From the NCBI RefSeq assembly GCF_947507565.1, contig NC_089176.1, forward strand, positions 3,596,001 through 3,660,000: a DNA stretch of 64,000 nucleotides, read 5' to 3'. Both the position numbers and the translations under genes were made by a program. Below are positions 18,681-30,060 of the stretch, in pieces; the first letter of the stretch is position 1; each line of letters starts with the position of its first letter. Origin of the DNA: Oscarella lobularis. Taxonomy: Eukaryota; Porifera; Homoscleromorpha; Homosclerophorida; Oscarellidae. The notes under the pieces are model-generated. The model was given only the letters and a program-made list of their open reading frames with translations. It did not search any database and had not been told where the DNA came from.

Positions 18681-19832
18681 TTAATAATCAACTGCTTCTT
18701 CGTCGGAAGGTGGATCGTAATTGGCGAGAAACCGGATCCACTCGTCGAATCTGCCTACTTGATTGGGGGTGAACCAGTTACTGGCTCGAGCCGTCACGAC
18801 AAGCCACATCATCTTGTCGGCGTGCGTGAAGCGATATCGAGTGTAGCACGTCTGCACGCAATTGAACAGTCTCAGCATATTGATTCCCTGATGTCCAACG
18901 GCAATGTTTTGAGAAATAAAACGAGCCAATGAGACCATTGATTCGGCATCTTGCCCATACGTGTAGTGGCGATCGAATTCGATGAGCTTTCTTTGGGCTC
19001 TTTCGGCCGCCTGTCTCAGTTCAGTACACAAAGTCTCATATCGACTTTGCTGTTTGATAAACTCTTCTTCTAACCACGTGTAGTCGCGTTCACTTTTTTC
19101 CGCTTTGTCCTTCCATCGCTGAAGCTCTTGGGCATGACTCGGATTCGAGGTGTGAACTGAGAGCAGATGCGAAACGAGTGCGGAACGAGCCATCTGCTTG
19201 GAACATACTGAACAATGAATCAACTGGAAAGAACACACTGAAACATGAGAATCTAAAAAGAAATTTGAAAAAAGGATTTCCAGTCAGAGCAATATGATTA
19301 GGTACCCGAGTAAATAATAAATTAATTAATAAATTAATAATTGCCCCTCTATTATCACTATTTGTCATATATAAATTTTAAATCGCTGGTAATCGGAGAA
19401 GCCCCACCCCCTCATTTAACGAACCGAGATTTTCCCTAGCGACGATCGTCTGACAGCCACTCCTTCGACGCGGACAATAGACGAGCAGCTTGTCGAGTAG
19501 GGTACGCAGAGCAACGACGGGGCGTACGTCGCGCGACGACACTGCCGTACGACAGATGGGGCATAGCGCGCGATTGGCGGGACGCGCGAGCCACGTGCTA
19601 ATGCACTCCCTGCAAAACGAGTGGCCGCACGGCGCCGCGTGCGGATTCGCGAAAGGACCCATGCAGATGGAGCACGTCAGGCCGTCGTCGACCGGATGAA
19701 CGTAATCGATGGCTTCTTCCGTCGAAGGGGCGGCGGCGGCGTGCGCCAACGCGGACGATCGCGAATCCGCGTTGGCAAACTAAAAATTTTCGTAATAGAG
19801 CGGCGGGGAGATCGAGAAAACGATCGAACCAT
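18681..19832 (-). CDS. NRDP1/TRAF-like RING-finger E3 ubiquitin ligase
   Basis: Probable E3 ligase. The RING (CSICMGPFANPHAAPCGHSF, then C-x2-C...CPIC) is encoded near 19,690-19,540. TRAF-type zinc-finger sequence follows: GCQTIVARENLDSHVSVC arises when the exon ending at 19425 (donor gttcgt) is joined to the exon starting at 19252, then CSFQLIHCSVCSKQMARSAL. A coiled coil (about 19,130-18,990) and a helical C-terminus ending DPPSDEEAVDY come next; the stop is at 18681-18683. The RING, zinc-finger and coiled-coil order matches RNF41/NRDP1 and TRAF proteins, but the C-terminal domain is not a recognisable TRAF/MATH domain. The start is inferred: an ATG at 19832 directly followed by a donor and joined in phase to FANADSRSSALAH. 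RPL38 in this window has the same ATG-only first coding exon. Confidence 0.75.
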
Positions 19833-20029
19833 GTTTCTTGTCGTTTCCCTCCGTCAGATTGGTGATACGGGATTTTTTGTCTGGCCGGACAAGGCAAAAA
19901 GAGTACTGTATATATATATGTATTTCCTAAGCAAACTCAAGCCAAAGAACACGTAGGAGCATGCAAGCTACTAGGAATTTACGACACCAAAGTTCTAACA
20001 CAGATAATAATCATACGACACGTGGCATA

Positions 20030-20670
20030 CTATGGCATACTAGTACGCCAGTGATTGTAGGGACTTGAGCCGTCGTGCGTTCCTGGCGCGAAGCAGTTCG
20101 GACAACGCCGGCAATTAAGAACCACGCGGCGGTGCACTTCAAATTCTTTCTCCAAGCACTTCAGGCAGACGACGCACTGGCAGGGATAGATCCGAACGGT
20201 CGTCTCACGACGGTGGTGACACTTGAAGCAGACTCGAACTTGTGTTCTCTAATAGCAAAAAGCCCTGTAAACTAAAGAATATGATGCTGTTCGATATAGG
20301 CTACGTACTGGCATGATCCAAAAGAAGCTGATGACTTCGTTTATCACGTACTGCGCGACCGATCGAAAAATTAAATGCTCGTGCTTGCGGCTCGGACGAG
20401 GAGTTGAGGACACTCTGACCACGACTGTTCGTCTAAAAACGGCAAGGTTTACTGTCTAAAAGCGCAACGGCTCGACCAGGTTTCCTATCGTTCAAAACAA
20501 TGCGAGCTTCGGGAAGGAAAGGAGGGCCTTGACCTCAAGAATGGTCCAACACGCCTTCTTGAGCTATGGTTACCTTTGGGCTTCTCGCCGCGTTGAGAAA
20601 CGGGAGCACAGTGACACGTGCTTGGCTTTCTGCTGACTGCTGGGAGTTCGGAGTCGGGACTTCGTGGCAT
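20030..20670 (-). CDS. Hypothetical Cys/His-rich zinc-binding-like protein
   Basis: I do not recognise this gene. Two exons join in phase. One encodes TVVVRVSSTPRPSRKHEH and RSVAQYVINEVISFFWIMP (near 20,430-20,305, donor gtacgt). The other encodes VRVCFKCHHRRETTVRIYPC, then C-x-C-x2-C-x2-C and CRRCPNC (about 20,248-20,030, stop TAG at 20030-20032). The cysteine spacing suggests two zinc ions held in a RING-like or treble-clef-like fold, but it does not match a standard RING. An upstream exon starting at the ATG at 20670 (MPRSPDSELPAVSRKPSTCH) is plausible, but its join could not be brought into phase, so the N-terminus is tentative. Confidence 0.4.
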
Positions 20671-20957
20671 CGCGAGGTGTCAAAGTCGGTGTCAAAAGTA
20701 ATTGAATTAGCTATTCTCTGTCAGCTAGACGATCCGTACACAACTGCAAAAATAAGTGGCCCTTTCGCCGCATCGCTTATTTGAGTTCAAAAGTCTCAGA
20801 CTGCATCCAGGACAAATGCCGATTGAAGTTGATACAAGGTTATAGATCCTCGCGGCATGCATGCAGCTCCCACGCTTTCGAAAGATAGTAGTGCGTGAGC
20901 GAATAGCGATGGCTCCCACTGCCTCGTGTGGTCTAGCTTGATTCCCTGTGCAGAAAG

Positions 20958-21080
20958 ATGGCGACATGCCCTCATTGTGGAAAAAGGATTAGCGCGGGCT
21001 CCGCCAGATCGCAGCTATTTGGCTGGATACGGTGTCCAGACTGTCAAAGATGGATGAAGCTACACACTGCGTGCAATTAG
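20958..21080 (+). CDS. 40-residue reading frame with two CxxC knuckles
   Basis: Small ATG-to-stop frame reading MATCPHCGKRISAG, then GWIRCPDCQRWMKLHTACN. The two C-P-x-C pairs about 20 residues apart are the pattern of a minimal zinc ribbon. No splice-linked exons were found. It could be a genuine microprotein, one exon of a larger gene, or chance; the codon pattern alone does not decide. Confidence 0.3.
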   Translation: MATCPHCGKRISAGSARSQLFGWIRCPDCQRWMKLHTACN

Positions 21081-21575
21081 AGTCTATAAACTCGTTGCAT
21101 GAGTCGCCGTGACGCGACCGTTTCTTGTTGGTAAAGTACAATGCATCATGCAGCAAATGCGCCCCGCTATTGGCCTAGGTGGGAAGTGAGGACTTTCGGA
21201 TTTGATCAGGCTAGCTGTACGTCATATGTGCACCGTACAATCGTATACCGCGCTCGAATCGAACGGTTTGCGAAAGCGCGGTGGATTCTCGAGTACGTGT
21301 CGCGTTATGTGCGTATCGACATGATCGAGGCCGCGATATAGCGCTAGAGGCCGAAAAGCCCTGATTTTTCCATGCAAACTATGCACAGTTCCTTGACCTT
21401 CTGCTACGTTTGTAGCTGCCGGACCTGAATAGGCAAGGAAGTTTTGGCGTTCACGTGCGAGAGGAAATTTTTCCACCGACTGGATCGAGGCAGCCATCGA
21501 GCCGGCAAGGCCGCCGAAAACCATTTCTGCCGTTTCTTGACTTCGAGCGACGGTGATAGTGAAGATGGCAACTAG

Positions 21576-21629
21576 ACAGCCGGGACTTTCACCTCGTGCT
21601 TCGAAGCACGAGGTGAAAGTCCCGGCTGT
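21576..21629. repeat. Perfect 54-bp palindrome (27-bp arms, no spacer)
   Basis: The arm beginning ACAGCCGGGACTTTCACC is followed at once by its exact reverse complement, centred on TTCGAA at 21602/21603. It lies 35 bp upstream of the channel-gene ATG at 21665, probably in the promoter or 5' UTR. Confidence 0.95.
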
Positions 21630-21664
21630 TTGCTTCGAGTTTGTGCTTCTGTGGGTCGCATAAA

Positions 21665-23955
21665 ATGCTCAGACTCACTGACAAGAACGCTGCGGAAGCC
21701 AAAGAAACATACAAAAAGTTTTCATGGGACGAAATACTTCACTACATGTCGCTGGTGAGTGGAATGTTGGCTCTCATTGGTCTCGGAGGTGAATACTTCA
21801 CTGGCACGGATCGAGGTCTAGCGTGCACCGTATCGAACACCTTGACGAGAGACGAGGCGCGTTTCGCTGTCATGTGGTGTGCGAGTCACATGCAAGTTCG
21901 TCTCGTCGATGCAGTTCCCTTTGTAATGTTCGTGCAAGGACTCTTTCTCGCCGGACCCCACCTTTTGTGGGAAACAATGGCGGCGCCGGCCCTCGAGCAA
22001 TTCTTTGCTATGGCTCCTTCTTTATCTCGATCGTGTGATTGTCAGACCGGAGAGTGGCCGTTCGAGACGGTAGAAATCGTCCGAAAACTGAAAGCTACGT
22101 ACGAAAAAAGCGAAACCGCTGTCTCATCATATCAATGGAAACTATGGGTACAGCTCATAGTTTCGCTAGTCTTCCTTGTTGTACTCGGTGTCATTTTTCA
22201 TTTTACGGGCTTCTTTGCCGTTCACTTTCTCTGTACTAAAGTGGGAGAGGATTTGACGTTTCGCCGTGCGGGCTTCAACAGCACAAGGCTGACGGGCTAC
22301 AATCCATATGACACTCTTTGCACCTACACGACGGCCAACTCTATGGTAGTTATTTGCTGTGCTGACATAGGGGTTTTGATTATAGCATTCATCGCAGCAG
22401 TGAAAGGTGTTGAGTGTTGTAAGAAGCCTCACCACTGGACTAAACTGGACAGCAGCAGCTACGCGAGTTTTCTTTACGCGTTTTCGATGAACCCCACTGC
22501 CGCAGCGCAACATTGTTATAAGCCTAATTTACAACACAAGAAATCCCTTAGAATTAAGACGGATTTAGATCTTTTAGTATTGATGCTATTTAGGAAGGAT
22601 AAAGGACTAGGAGAAACGTTTTTTGATGTCCAAGTACAACTGCAACTGGAAAAGTTATTTCAACGTCAGCTTGAAGACTTGTCAACCTATTTTTGTCTAC
22701 TCCTGGGGCCGCTGTCGCTGCCGCTCAAGCCTACCTTCGCGCAAGTACAGGAGCACAGACTACGCCTCATACAAAAAACCGTTGAGACTGCTAAGAAAGG
22801 ATCGGACTTTGGAAAAGACAAGAACCGGTGCGTTTTGGGAGATAAAATACTACAGCTTTGTTACGATAAAAGACGGAGCACTTTTCAAAGTCAACTGGAA
22901 TCAAACACATCTGTTGAAAATACTTTGCCTTTATACGACAGCGGGCTTCATTTATATTGCGGTTCCAAGGGCTGTGCGCTGTCTCTATCACAGATCTGCG
23001 GCGAGGTAATACCGCGATACACCGTAACACTGTGTTATTCTAACTGAAGTTGGGCGTTCTTAGATGACGGCTATTGATTTGAACACGTATTATAACCCAA
23101 AGCTCACAGAAAAGAATGTACCCAAGAATGTTACCAGATGGGACAAATTCGAAACAGTAATAGAAAAATTTTACGTAACATTCAATTTTCTCAGGGTTTC
23201 CGAAAGCACAACCGGCAGTGAAGAAGCTCAACAAAGTCCGGTAAATCCAAACTTTTTAGAAGGAAAACAGAATCTGACATACGTTTAGCTTTCCAGGCGG
23301 CATAAAAAAAGCAACTATGACCTTATTGTAATTACATGCTTAGAGCCACACTTTCAGGCAAGCGCAGGTATCATTTTTCAGCGTAACTTAAAATCTCGCT
23401 TTTTATATCTCATTCAATCCACAGCGTCAGTCCTTTTGGAAGATGTACTTGGACGACGCGTCCGAAAAGGATGTTTAATTCTTCTAGTAGTCGAGACAAC
23501 AAAAGCTCAAGAAACCAGGAAAGAGATCGAAACAAGGCTACGGAAATTCCTCAGGTAGGCGTTTTGGCCTACCGGTAAATGACTTCTTTTTTAATATGAC
23601 ATTGTTTAGCTGCGACAGTCCTCTTGTGCTTGACTCCCCCGAGAATGAGGAGCTGGAAGAAAGCTTTTACTGTGAGAAAAAAGAAAGTATCAACAGGAAG
23701 AATACGGCACCCATCCCTCTTGAGAGCCATCAGGAATATTTCTCTTTCGAACCAGCTGATACGGAAAGCTTGGGCTCTGCGATTTCTACTTCCACGTACA
23801 AACGGTTACCGTCGTTGCAGTGCTCCTTGTCTTGGGCAAACAGTACAATGAAAATAACAATGTTTGCCTATACGGTGAAAGAAGGCCAGCTCACTGAAAA
23901 CCCTGAAGAAGAAGTGGAGGCTTCACGAGAGGAAAGTCTCGAGCCGTCAATTTGA
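21665..23955 (+). CDS. Four-pass pannexin/LRRC8-like channel, paralogue 1
   Basis: Predicted large-pore membrane channel. Start MLRLTDKNAAEAKETYKKF at 21665. Four hydrophobic segments are visible: MSLVSGMLALIGLGGEYF, VPFVMFVQGLFLAGPHLLW, WVQLIVSLVFLVVLGVIFHF, and MVVICCADIGVLIIAFIAAV. Paired cysteines lie in both presumed extracellular loops (GLACT...WC and FLCTK...LCTYTT). The cytoplasmic part keeps DLDLLVLMLFRKDKGLGETF, which parallels the pannexin and LRRC8 segment after TM4 (NDLxLYNLFLEEN; NDFAFMLHLIDQYD). Splicing removes the stop after 23011, and later exons add MTAIDLNTYYNPK, YDLIVITCLEPHFQASA, LEDVLGRRVRKG and an acidic tail ending LEPSI. No leucine-rich repeats follow. The assignment rests on topology and motifs read by eye. 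The paralogue is at 54,027. Confidence 0.7.
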
Positions 23956-24074
23956 AAAGAGTTGCAAATGTTGCAAAAGGCGCTTCGTGACTTTATGTTT
24001 TGGATTTATGTTTAATTGGGTAGAGGCCAGAGATCGGCTGATTGTCTGTGATTTAAGATGCTGTGCGCAACGGC

Positions 24075-25263
24075 TTACTTCACTCTCTCTAAGGCTCTGA
24101 CTTCACTCAAGCTGCACGTGTAGAAGATGACGAACTGTACGTGACAAGAACCGTGGATCTTTAGCAAATTCATAAACACCTGCAACGGGAAGTAGAAACA
24201 AAGGCAAACATCCAACAAAAATTTGCAGGCGGCCTCTTCTTGAAATTTCTCTAAAAAAATTTAGTTCACTGTAGCGTTTATAGTCAAATGCCGAACCTGC
24301 ATCTCCTGGACAGCAGCGATTTTTGCAGTAGGCCAAGAGACGACTCATCATGACGTCAACGTTTTCTAATAGCACTTCCTTCTCATCTTGGATCCCGACT
24401 AAAGAGGCTGATACAAAGTAGAGTCAGTCAGGTTTGGGATCACATCACCAGTTCAACATCGAACTGAGTTTCCTCCGTCTCTTGAGGCTATGGTAATAAA
24501 TGCGAATTTAACTCGATGCTGGATGCTAAAGTGCTCACGTCCATCTTGATCATTTATAGAATACACACTCGAGAATGGGCAGTAAAACGCCGGAAACGTA
24601 GTCGGCTAAAAGCAAGACATTCTTCAAATAACAATCCTGAAACAAAGAGGTGCAGTGACATGAACAGCAGCATTCTTTGTGACAGCTGCTGGAATGCGAC
24701 TAACAGTTCTACAAAAAACGAATTTGACAATATATACTGTATTGCCTCATGCACAAAAACAATATTCGCTTCTGGTAAGAAGGAAAGACGTTGAAAACAA
24801 ACACGAAATTTTCTTTGTCCTACTTTCTTCATCATCCTTCTCGTCACCTGAAAACCCCAAGCTTATCCACAGTAAAGAACCGAATTTTTCTCTCTGACAT
24901 ACTTCGAGCAAATAAGACAACCGTGAACGAGTGAGTCAACACACGGATCCACGTAAATCGGCTTCGTCGACACGATTTCCACAAGATAGTCTACATAAAG
25001 CAAGAACGAAAGCATTGTTCTTTCTTGTCCAATCAATTTTCTAGAGCCAGTTCAAGAGAAATAAACATGCACCACCCCTATCGTACCAGTGTCAACTGAC
25101 GAGAGTTGAGTTTTTTGTCGAGCAAAGACGAACAGACTTTCAGCGCTTTAATTAAGCCACTGAGCCAAAGTGGCGTCCTAAGACGCAGGGAGAGAGGTCC
25201 GACGATCCCTTTGAAGGTGATGTAGGCTATTGGACGCGTGTGGATCAGTTCTAGTCTAAACAT
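24075..25263 (-). CDS. Unrecognised multi-exon gene
   Basis: I do not recognise the product. The 3' exons join cleanly: KEVLLENVDVMMSRLLAYCK and NRCCPGDA, then EKFQEEAACKFLLDVCLCFY and FPLQ, then FVIFYTCSLSEVRALERVK with the stop at 24075-24077. Upstream open segments bounded by good splice sites include DYLVEIVSTKPIYVDPCVDS (near 24,990) and MFRLELIHTRPIAYITFKGI (from the ATG at 25263), but phases between these 5' exons were not fully resolved. The C-terminal part is helical and cysteine-rich. Boundaries and exon set are provisional. Confidence 0.4.
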
Positions 25264-25756
25264 GGGCTCTCTCTTACACTGCTCTGGTAAGTGTTTTGCA
25301 CGAAAACGGCGTCCACTTCGTCAATGTTTATCGTTTGCCTCAAGAAGGAACACTGAAAGAACGAGATGGCTAAAGTAGGCAGCGACATTATACTGATTTT
25401 ATTGAGCTTGCAGCCTACTTTCAGTTGGCCGGATTTTGAGACAAACGCGATGCGTGATGTCTGGAAATCGTCAGATGATACAAGGTCGTTTCATCGGTTT
25501 ATGACGCTAAAATTTCGCTTCTTCAAATTTCTTGTGATGCTCTCTCAGAAATGAAAACTGCCTCCTCTTTGGTTTACTGGTTTATAACAGCAAATATGCA
25601 AATAAAACTATTGACATCAAAAGCGATAGACAATACAACGTACGAAGGTAAAAAACAAGCATCGACACTTCTAGTCAAAGTACTGTATGCTATGTCAAAA
25701 AAGCGCCCCTGGCACCACATTCTGGTCACAGATTGAAAAGATCTGTCAGCAGAAAG

Positions 25757-26047
25757 CTACTTCAACAAATCGTGCAAATCGGAACCTTGCTCCACGTTTT
25801 TTAGCACGGAAAGAAAAATGTCGAAACTCGGAGAAGCCCGTCTCCGGAGCACCATCGAAAGTCTCCGCGCGACGTCTTCAGGACTTTCTCTCCCCTTCAG
25901 GCGCAGCATCTCCTCGTACTGATGCGTACTCAGACACCCTTTCGCTAGAAGTTTATCGAACAAATCGCCGTCGAGAAGGCCGGCGAGAAGGGAAATGGCT
26001 CTATCCATGACGGGAAAGAAGCGTTGGGCCCACTTCGGATCCGCCAT
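25757..26047 (-). CDS. Single-domain CARD (death-fold) protein
   Basis: Intronless 96-residue protein (MADPKWAQRFFPVMDRAISL...DLLK). Residues about 15-95 read as a six-helix caspase-recruitment domain: LLDGDLFDKLLAKGCLST, then HQYEEMLRLKG, then SPEDVARRLSMVLRR, FDIFLSVLKNV and DLHDLL. CARDs bind other CARDs in apoptosis and innate signalling; a CARD-only protein could act as an adaptor or decoy (inference). It is divergent from the PICK1 gene, with 61 bp between the two start codons, so the two may share a promoter. The family was called by pattern, not by search. Confidence 0.7.
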   Translation of the reverse strand: MADPKWAQRFFPVMDRAISLLAGLLDGDLFDKLLAKGCLSTHQYEEMLRLKGRESPEDVARRLSMVLRRRASPSFDIFLSVLKNVEQGSDLHDLLK

Positions 26048-26108
26048 GACAGTAGAGTGCCCGGATTTCTAACACAAACATTTCTTGAAGAAAAACGAGT
26101 CGAAAAAC

Positions 26109-27836
26109 ATGTCCGTGGGAAGCGTTACGTTGAAGAAGAACGAGAGAAATATGGTCGGAATCAGCATCGGCGGCGGGGCCCCCTATTGCCCCGTTCTCTA
26201 CGTCGTGCAAGTGTTCGACAAGTCGCCAGCGGGCGATAGCGGCCTAATCCTGCCCGGCGACGAGCTGACGGCCGTCAACGAAAGATCGGTGAAAGGATTT
26301 ACGAAAGCGCAAGTGGCGAAGCGCATCCAAGGAGTCGGCGTAAGGGAATCCCTAAAAATAGGCTCTTTGATCATTTTATCATAGGAGTCCGTGACTCTGT
26401 ACTACAATCGCCTCACTGAGGAATGTGGGCGTCCCGCTGACATAGGTCTAGCATTGATTATCGCACGGTTTAGTTTTTGTGGCCTAGTTGCTCATCTTTA
26501 GTATGGAAAACCATAAAGCACAAGCTGGTTGAAAGCATGAATCCCGACACGGCTGACAGCCTAGGATTCAGCAGAGCTATTTTAGTCAAAGGTTGCCCAA
26601 TAGAATTATTTATATATATATACATGCATATGACGTTGTTCCACAGACCGTCTTGTGCAAAAGGTTCTCGACTTTGAATCGTCTGCCAAAGCGTTTTCAG
26701 GTAGGTCAGGGTTCTTCTACTCAGAGCGCACCCTTTTGAATTTTTCACGTTTACAGTTCTTGTGTGCAAACTCCAGGCTTTTATGTTGGCCTTACGTTCC
26801 ACGTCTTATCTGCAGAAAGGTGAGTACTAGTATAGTTTTAGGGTCTGCTGCATGATGCATGTTGGGGATTTAGTGTTTGGTGACGTTTTGGCTGAAATTG
26901 GCGTGAAGTCAACTCAACCGGATGCCCATCGAGCTTTGACCTTATTTGGAAGCGTTCACAGGTATTTTAGATGATATGTATAAGATTTTTTGATTTTTTA
27001 TGTTTAGAGATATTGGAAAATCTGGCATGAATACAGCCAATGCTCTTGTGACGGTTGGATTATTTATTGGTTTGCGTTTTATGTTTATAAGTCAGTTTTT
27101 AGGTTTTGAAAGATTTGGGAACGTTTCTTGGGAAGGTATATTTTAACATCAGAAAATAATTGATATAATTGAGTTTCTGTTAGGCTGTTCCGGACATGAA
27201 GCTGACTCTGAAGAAGTATGCTAATACGAAGTTTAATTATCTTGTAAGATACAAATTATCACGCAAAAAATCAATTTTTAAAAATGTGGATTTAGTCATT
27301 CTGCCTCAAAGTCAAAGAAATGGACGACGAAGACTACTACTTCATAGTTAGAATTGTTTTTTGTTGACGACTTTTTTATGTGACTGGATGCTTTAGACGT
27401 GCGGGGAACCACTGCCACGTCTACTCAGTGGCAACTATCACTACAGGTGGGTGCAGGTTTCATAACACTGGCTCCTATTATAGCTACAGTGTACTTCTAT
27501 CAGGCAAATTCTAAGGGAAAGACACAAAGCTCGTATTGAATTTAAAACCATGCGCTCAGCCGTCACATCCAAGCTGGAATTCATGGAATTGAAAAGAGGT
27601 AATAACGTTTTTAATTAATTAAATAATGGGCTTTCTGCGCCTACACGCGAGTCTTAGTGCAGGACATTTCGTTTCAACTCGAACGTCTCATGCGATGTTT
27701 ATTTGAGTATTACAAGTGGACCAGTGAGCGACTACGGGACGGAAACGTTTTCCCTATCGAGGTCAACCTAGACTTGAGCATGCCATTCGCTCAGACGTAC
27801 ACGGAAGAGTGCGACGACGATGAGGACGGGAAATAA
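26109..27836 (+). CDS. PICK1: PICK1, PDZ-BAR scaffold protein
   Basis: PICK1 binds PKC and receptor tails through its PDZ domain and senses membrane curvature through its BAR domain. Start ATG at 26109 (MSVGSVTLKKNERNMVGISI), then GGGAPYCPVLYVVQVFDKSP and LPGDELTAVNERSVKGFTKA match the PICK1 PDZ, including the GISIGGG carboxylate loop. Later exons give ESVTLYYNRL, WKTIKHKLVESMNPDTADSL, GFSRAILVK, the arfaptin/BAR segments (HRALTLFGSVHRDIGKSG, VPDMKLTLKKYANTKFNYL, SFCLKVKEMDDEDYYF), LQDISFQLERLMRCLFEYYK and VNLDLSMPFAQTYTEE. The C-terminus is acidic (DDDEDGK), as in vertebrates. The order and spacing fit the full-length family. Confidence 0.93.
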
Positions 27837-28004
27837 AAGACTCGGAGAAAAAATAGTCTTTTTATAGCACTAAAAATTAGATTTATTAACTCCCCTCTCT
27901 AGAATTTATATACCGCGTATTCATTTCCCGCCCCCAAACGTCCCGTAGTGTTGAAGTCAACGACTCAACGAAGTGAACGTCGTGGTTTTGCTTTTTTCGA
28001 CGCA

Positions 28005-29951
28005 ATGCGATCGCTGACCGAGACCGGAGCGCCTTACTCTCGTCCGGTGGGCACCTTCTGGTCGATCGCGTCGACTGTACTCACCGTTTTCGCGTGTTTT
28101 TTCGTCGCCAGGTGGCGTTCGTGTACATTTTTAATCTGATCATCGGCACGGGTATTCTCGCCATACCGAATGCATTCAAGGACGCCGGATGGGCCGCCGC
28201 CATGATTCTCCTCATCATCCTCGGCTTTCTAAGGTACATGTGCACTTTGTTACGGTACCGTAATACCACACTTCTCCTTTCAGTTATCTTACAGCGACAT
28301 TAGTCGTTGAAGCGATGGCTTGCATGAACGCTCTGGAACACGACGGGGAAGACATTCAAGTCAATTGCATTGAAAGTTTCTCTATCTAGAAATAATTTAG
28401 TTTGTATAGAAACTTATCAATACGAACAGTGAAAACGATACGATTGGGGAGAGTCTTACTGACAAATATCCTGTGACAGGTGTGGATTCCTCTCGCACAA
28501 ACTGTTACAGCGTGACTATCGAATACACATAGGTTCAATAAATAAAGAATACAGTCTCTTTGAAATTACTGAAAGATATGAACTGGTACAAATTTTAAGA
28601 TTGCAAATGGCAACCCTAAGACTTTCGTATTTTAGGGAACAATTGCTGGAATGTTTTTCAATAAAAGTGCGCCGTTATTTAAATTAAATTTATTTATTGA
28701 TCTATTATGCATTTGTAGTTGGGATCATTCTCTACTACATTTGCATGGTGGTGTATCTTTACGGAGACCTCGCCATCTATGCTGTCGCCATGGGAAAAGC
28801 AATGACGAACGTCATCTGGTAAGTCAGCGAAACTTTAGAGAGAGCTTAGCGTTGACAAGACGTACCCCGCTAATAGCACAAACGTGACGTTTCATAATGG
28901 CTCTCATAATGATTCTCACTTTCACCACAACGAAAGCACGTGCTTTGGCACCAGCTCGATAAGTAGCAATCAAACGTACAGGATATTCCTAGTGAGTAGC
29001 ACAGTAACGTTATACGGAACGCTAAGGGGATACGGATTTTCTGCAGGCTGTCTTCACCTTTGTGCTCGGTCCATTTGTCTTTTTCAACGTGCAGAAAACG
29101 AAATACCTTCAAATTATGACATCAGTTCTAAGATACACAGGTTTATAATCATAGTCGGGGTTTTGTTTTGTTTTTTATTGATTTTCTCTTCTCTAGCCTT
29201 TGGAATGGCTATCGTCATATCGTTCATGAGAATCACTCGCGGCGAGGGAGCGCCTCAGCCGCCAGCCATTCACCCGAAAACGTTTCCTATTCTATTCGGC
29301 GTGCTGGTCTACGCCTTCATGTGCCAGCACTCCCTTCCCTCCATCGTCACCCCGATTCGAACGAAACGTCGTCTTCCCGTCCTTCTCCTTCTCTCCTTTA
29401 TCTGCGTCTTCGTCTTCTACGCTCTCGTATCTTTTTCCATTGTCTTCGCCTTCGATCCGGGTCTGATCAAAGACGAGTTCACCAATACGTTTACAGTTGA
29501 CGTAGCAGGCCCCTTTCCCTCCTATTTCCTTCGTTTGTTTCCCGTCTTCGTCCTGACGACGAACTTTCCTATAATCGCCGTAACGTTGCGGAATAACCTG
29601 AAGACGCTTTTCTATCGTCCAGGCAAGGCCTATCCATTTGTCGTTGATCGAATCGTTTTTCCGCTTCTCGCTCTCCTGCCACCCATCTGCATTGCTCTCA
29701 TAACCGAAGATTTGACGTTGCTCGTTGGCGTGACGGGCGCGTACGCCGGCGTCGGCGTTCAGTACGTCATACCGGCGGCGCTCGTCTGGCAGGGACGGAA
29801 GCGCGTCGCTCATATGACGTCGGAGACGAATGTTCATCGATCGCCTTTTCGTCACGTCGGATGGCTGTATCTGTTGGGCGTGTGGTCGTTCGTTTCGTGG
29901 GTCTTCGTGACGGTTTACATCGTTCTGAAGTACACCGGACACGACAAGTAG
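28005..29951 (+). CDS. TMEM104: TMEM104-like amino-acid-transporter-fold membrane protein
   Basis: Multi-pass protein of the amino acid/auxin permease fold; TMEM104's substrate is not established. The start MRSLTETGAPYSRP (28005) is spliced to VAFVYIFNLIIGTGILAIPN, matching the family N-terminus (TETGELYSS...VYMFNLIVGTG). Later segments VGIILYYICMVVYLYGDLAI, VYAFMCQHSLPSIVTPI, FPIIAVTLRNNLKTLFYRPG, LVGVTGAYAGVGVQYVIPA and HRSPFRHVGW are diagnostic. The stop is TAG at 29949-29951. The large last exon (28,884-29,951 open frame) contains one further in-frame splice near 28,990-29,047. The length of about 480-500 residues is normal. Confidence 0.9.
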
Positions 29952-30060
29952 TTTTATTCGAAGAAAAAAAATTCCCTAGCTTCCTACACGATGTTTTTTA
30001 TTCATTCGTGAATGAACATCTCTACTGACTAGTTGGTTTTTTTTTCGTTTGTTGAATCGA

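Noticed and set aside
25366..25554. 62-codon plus frame with a signal-like start
   Set aside because: No domain, no splice partner and no support beyond an ATG.
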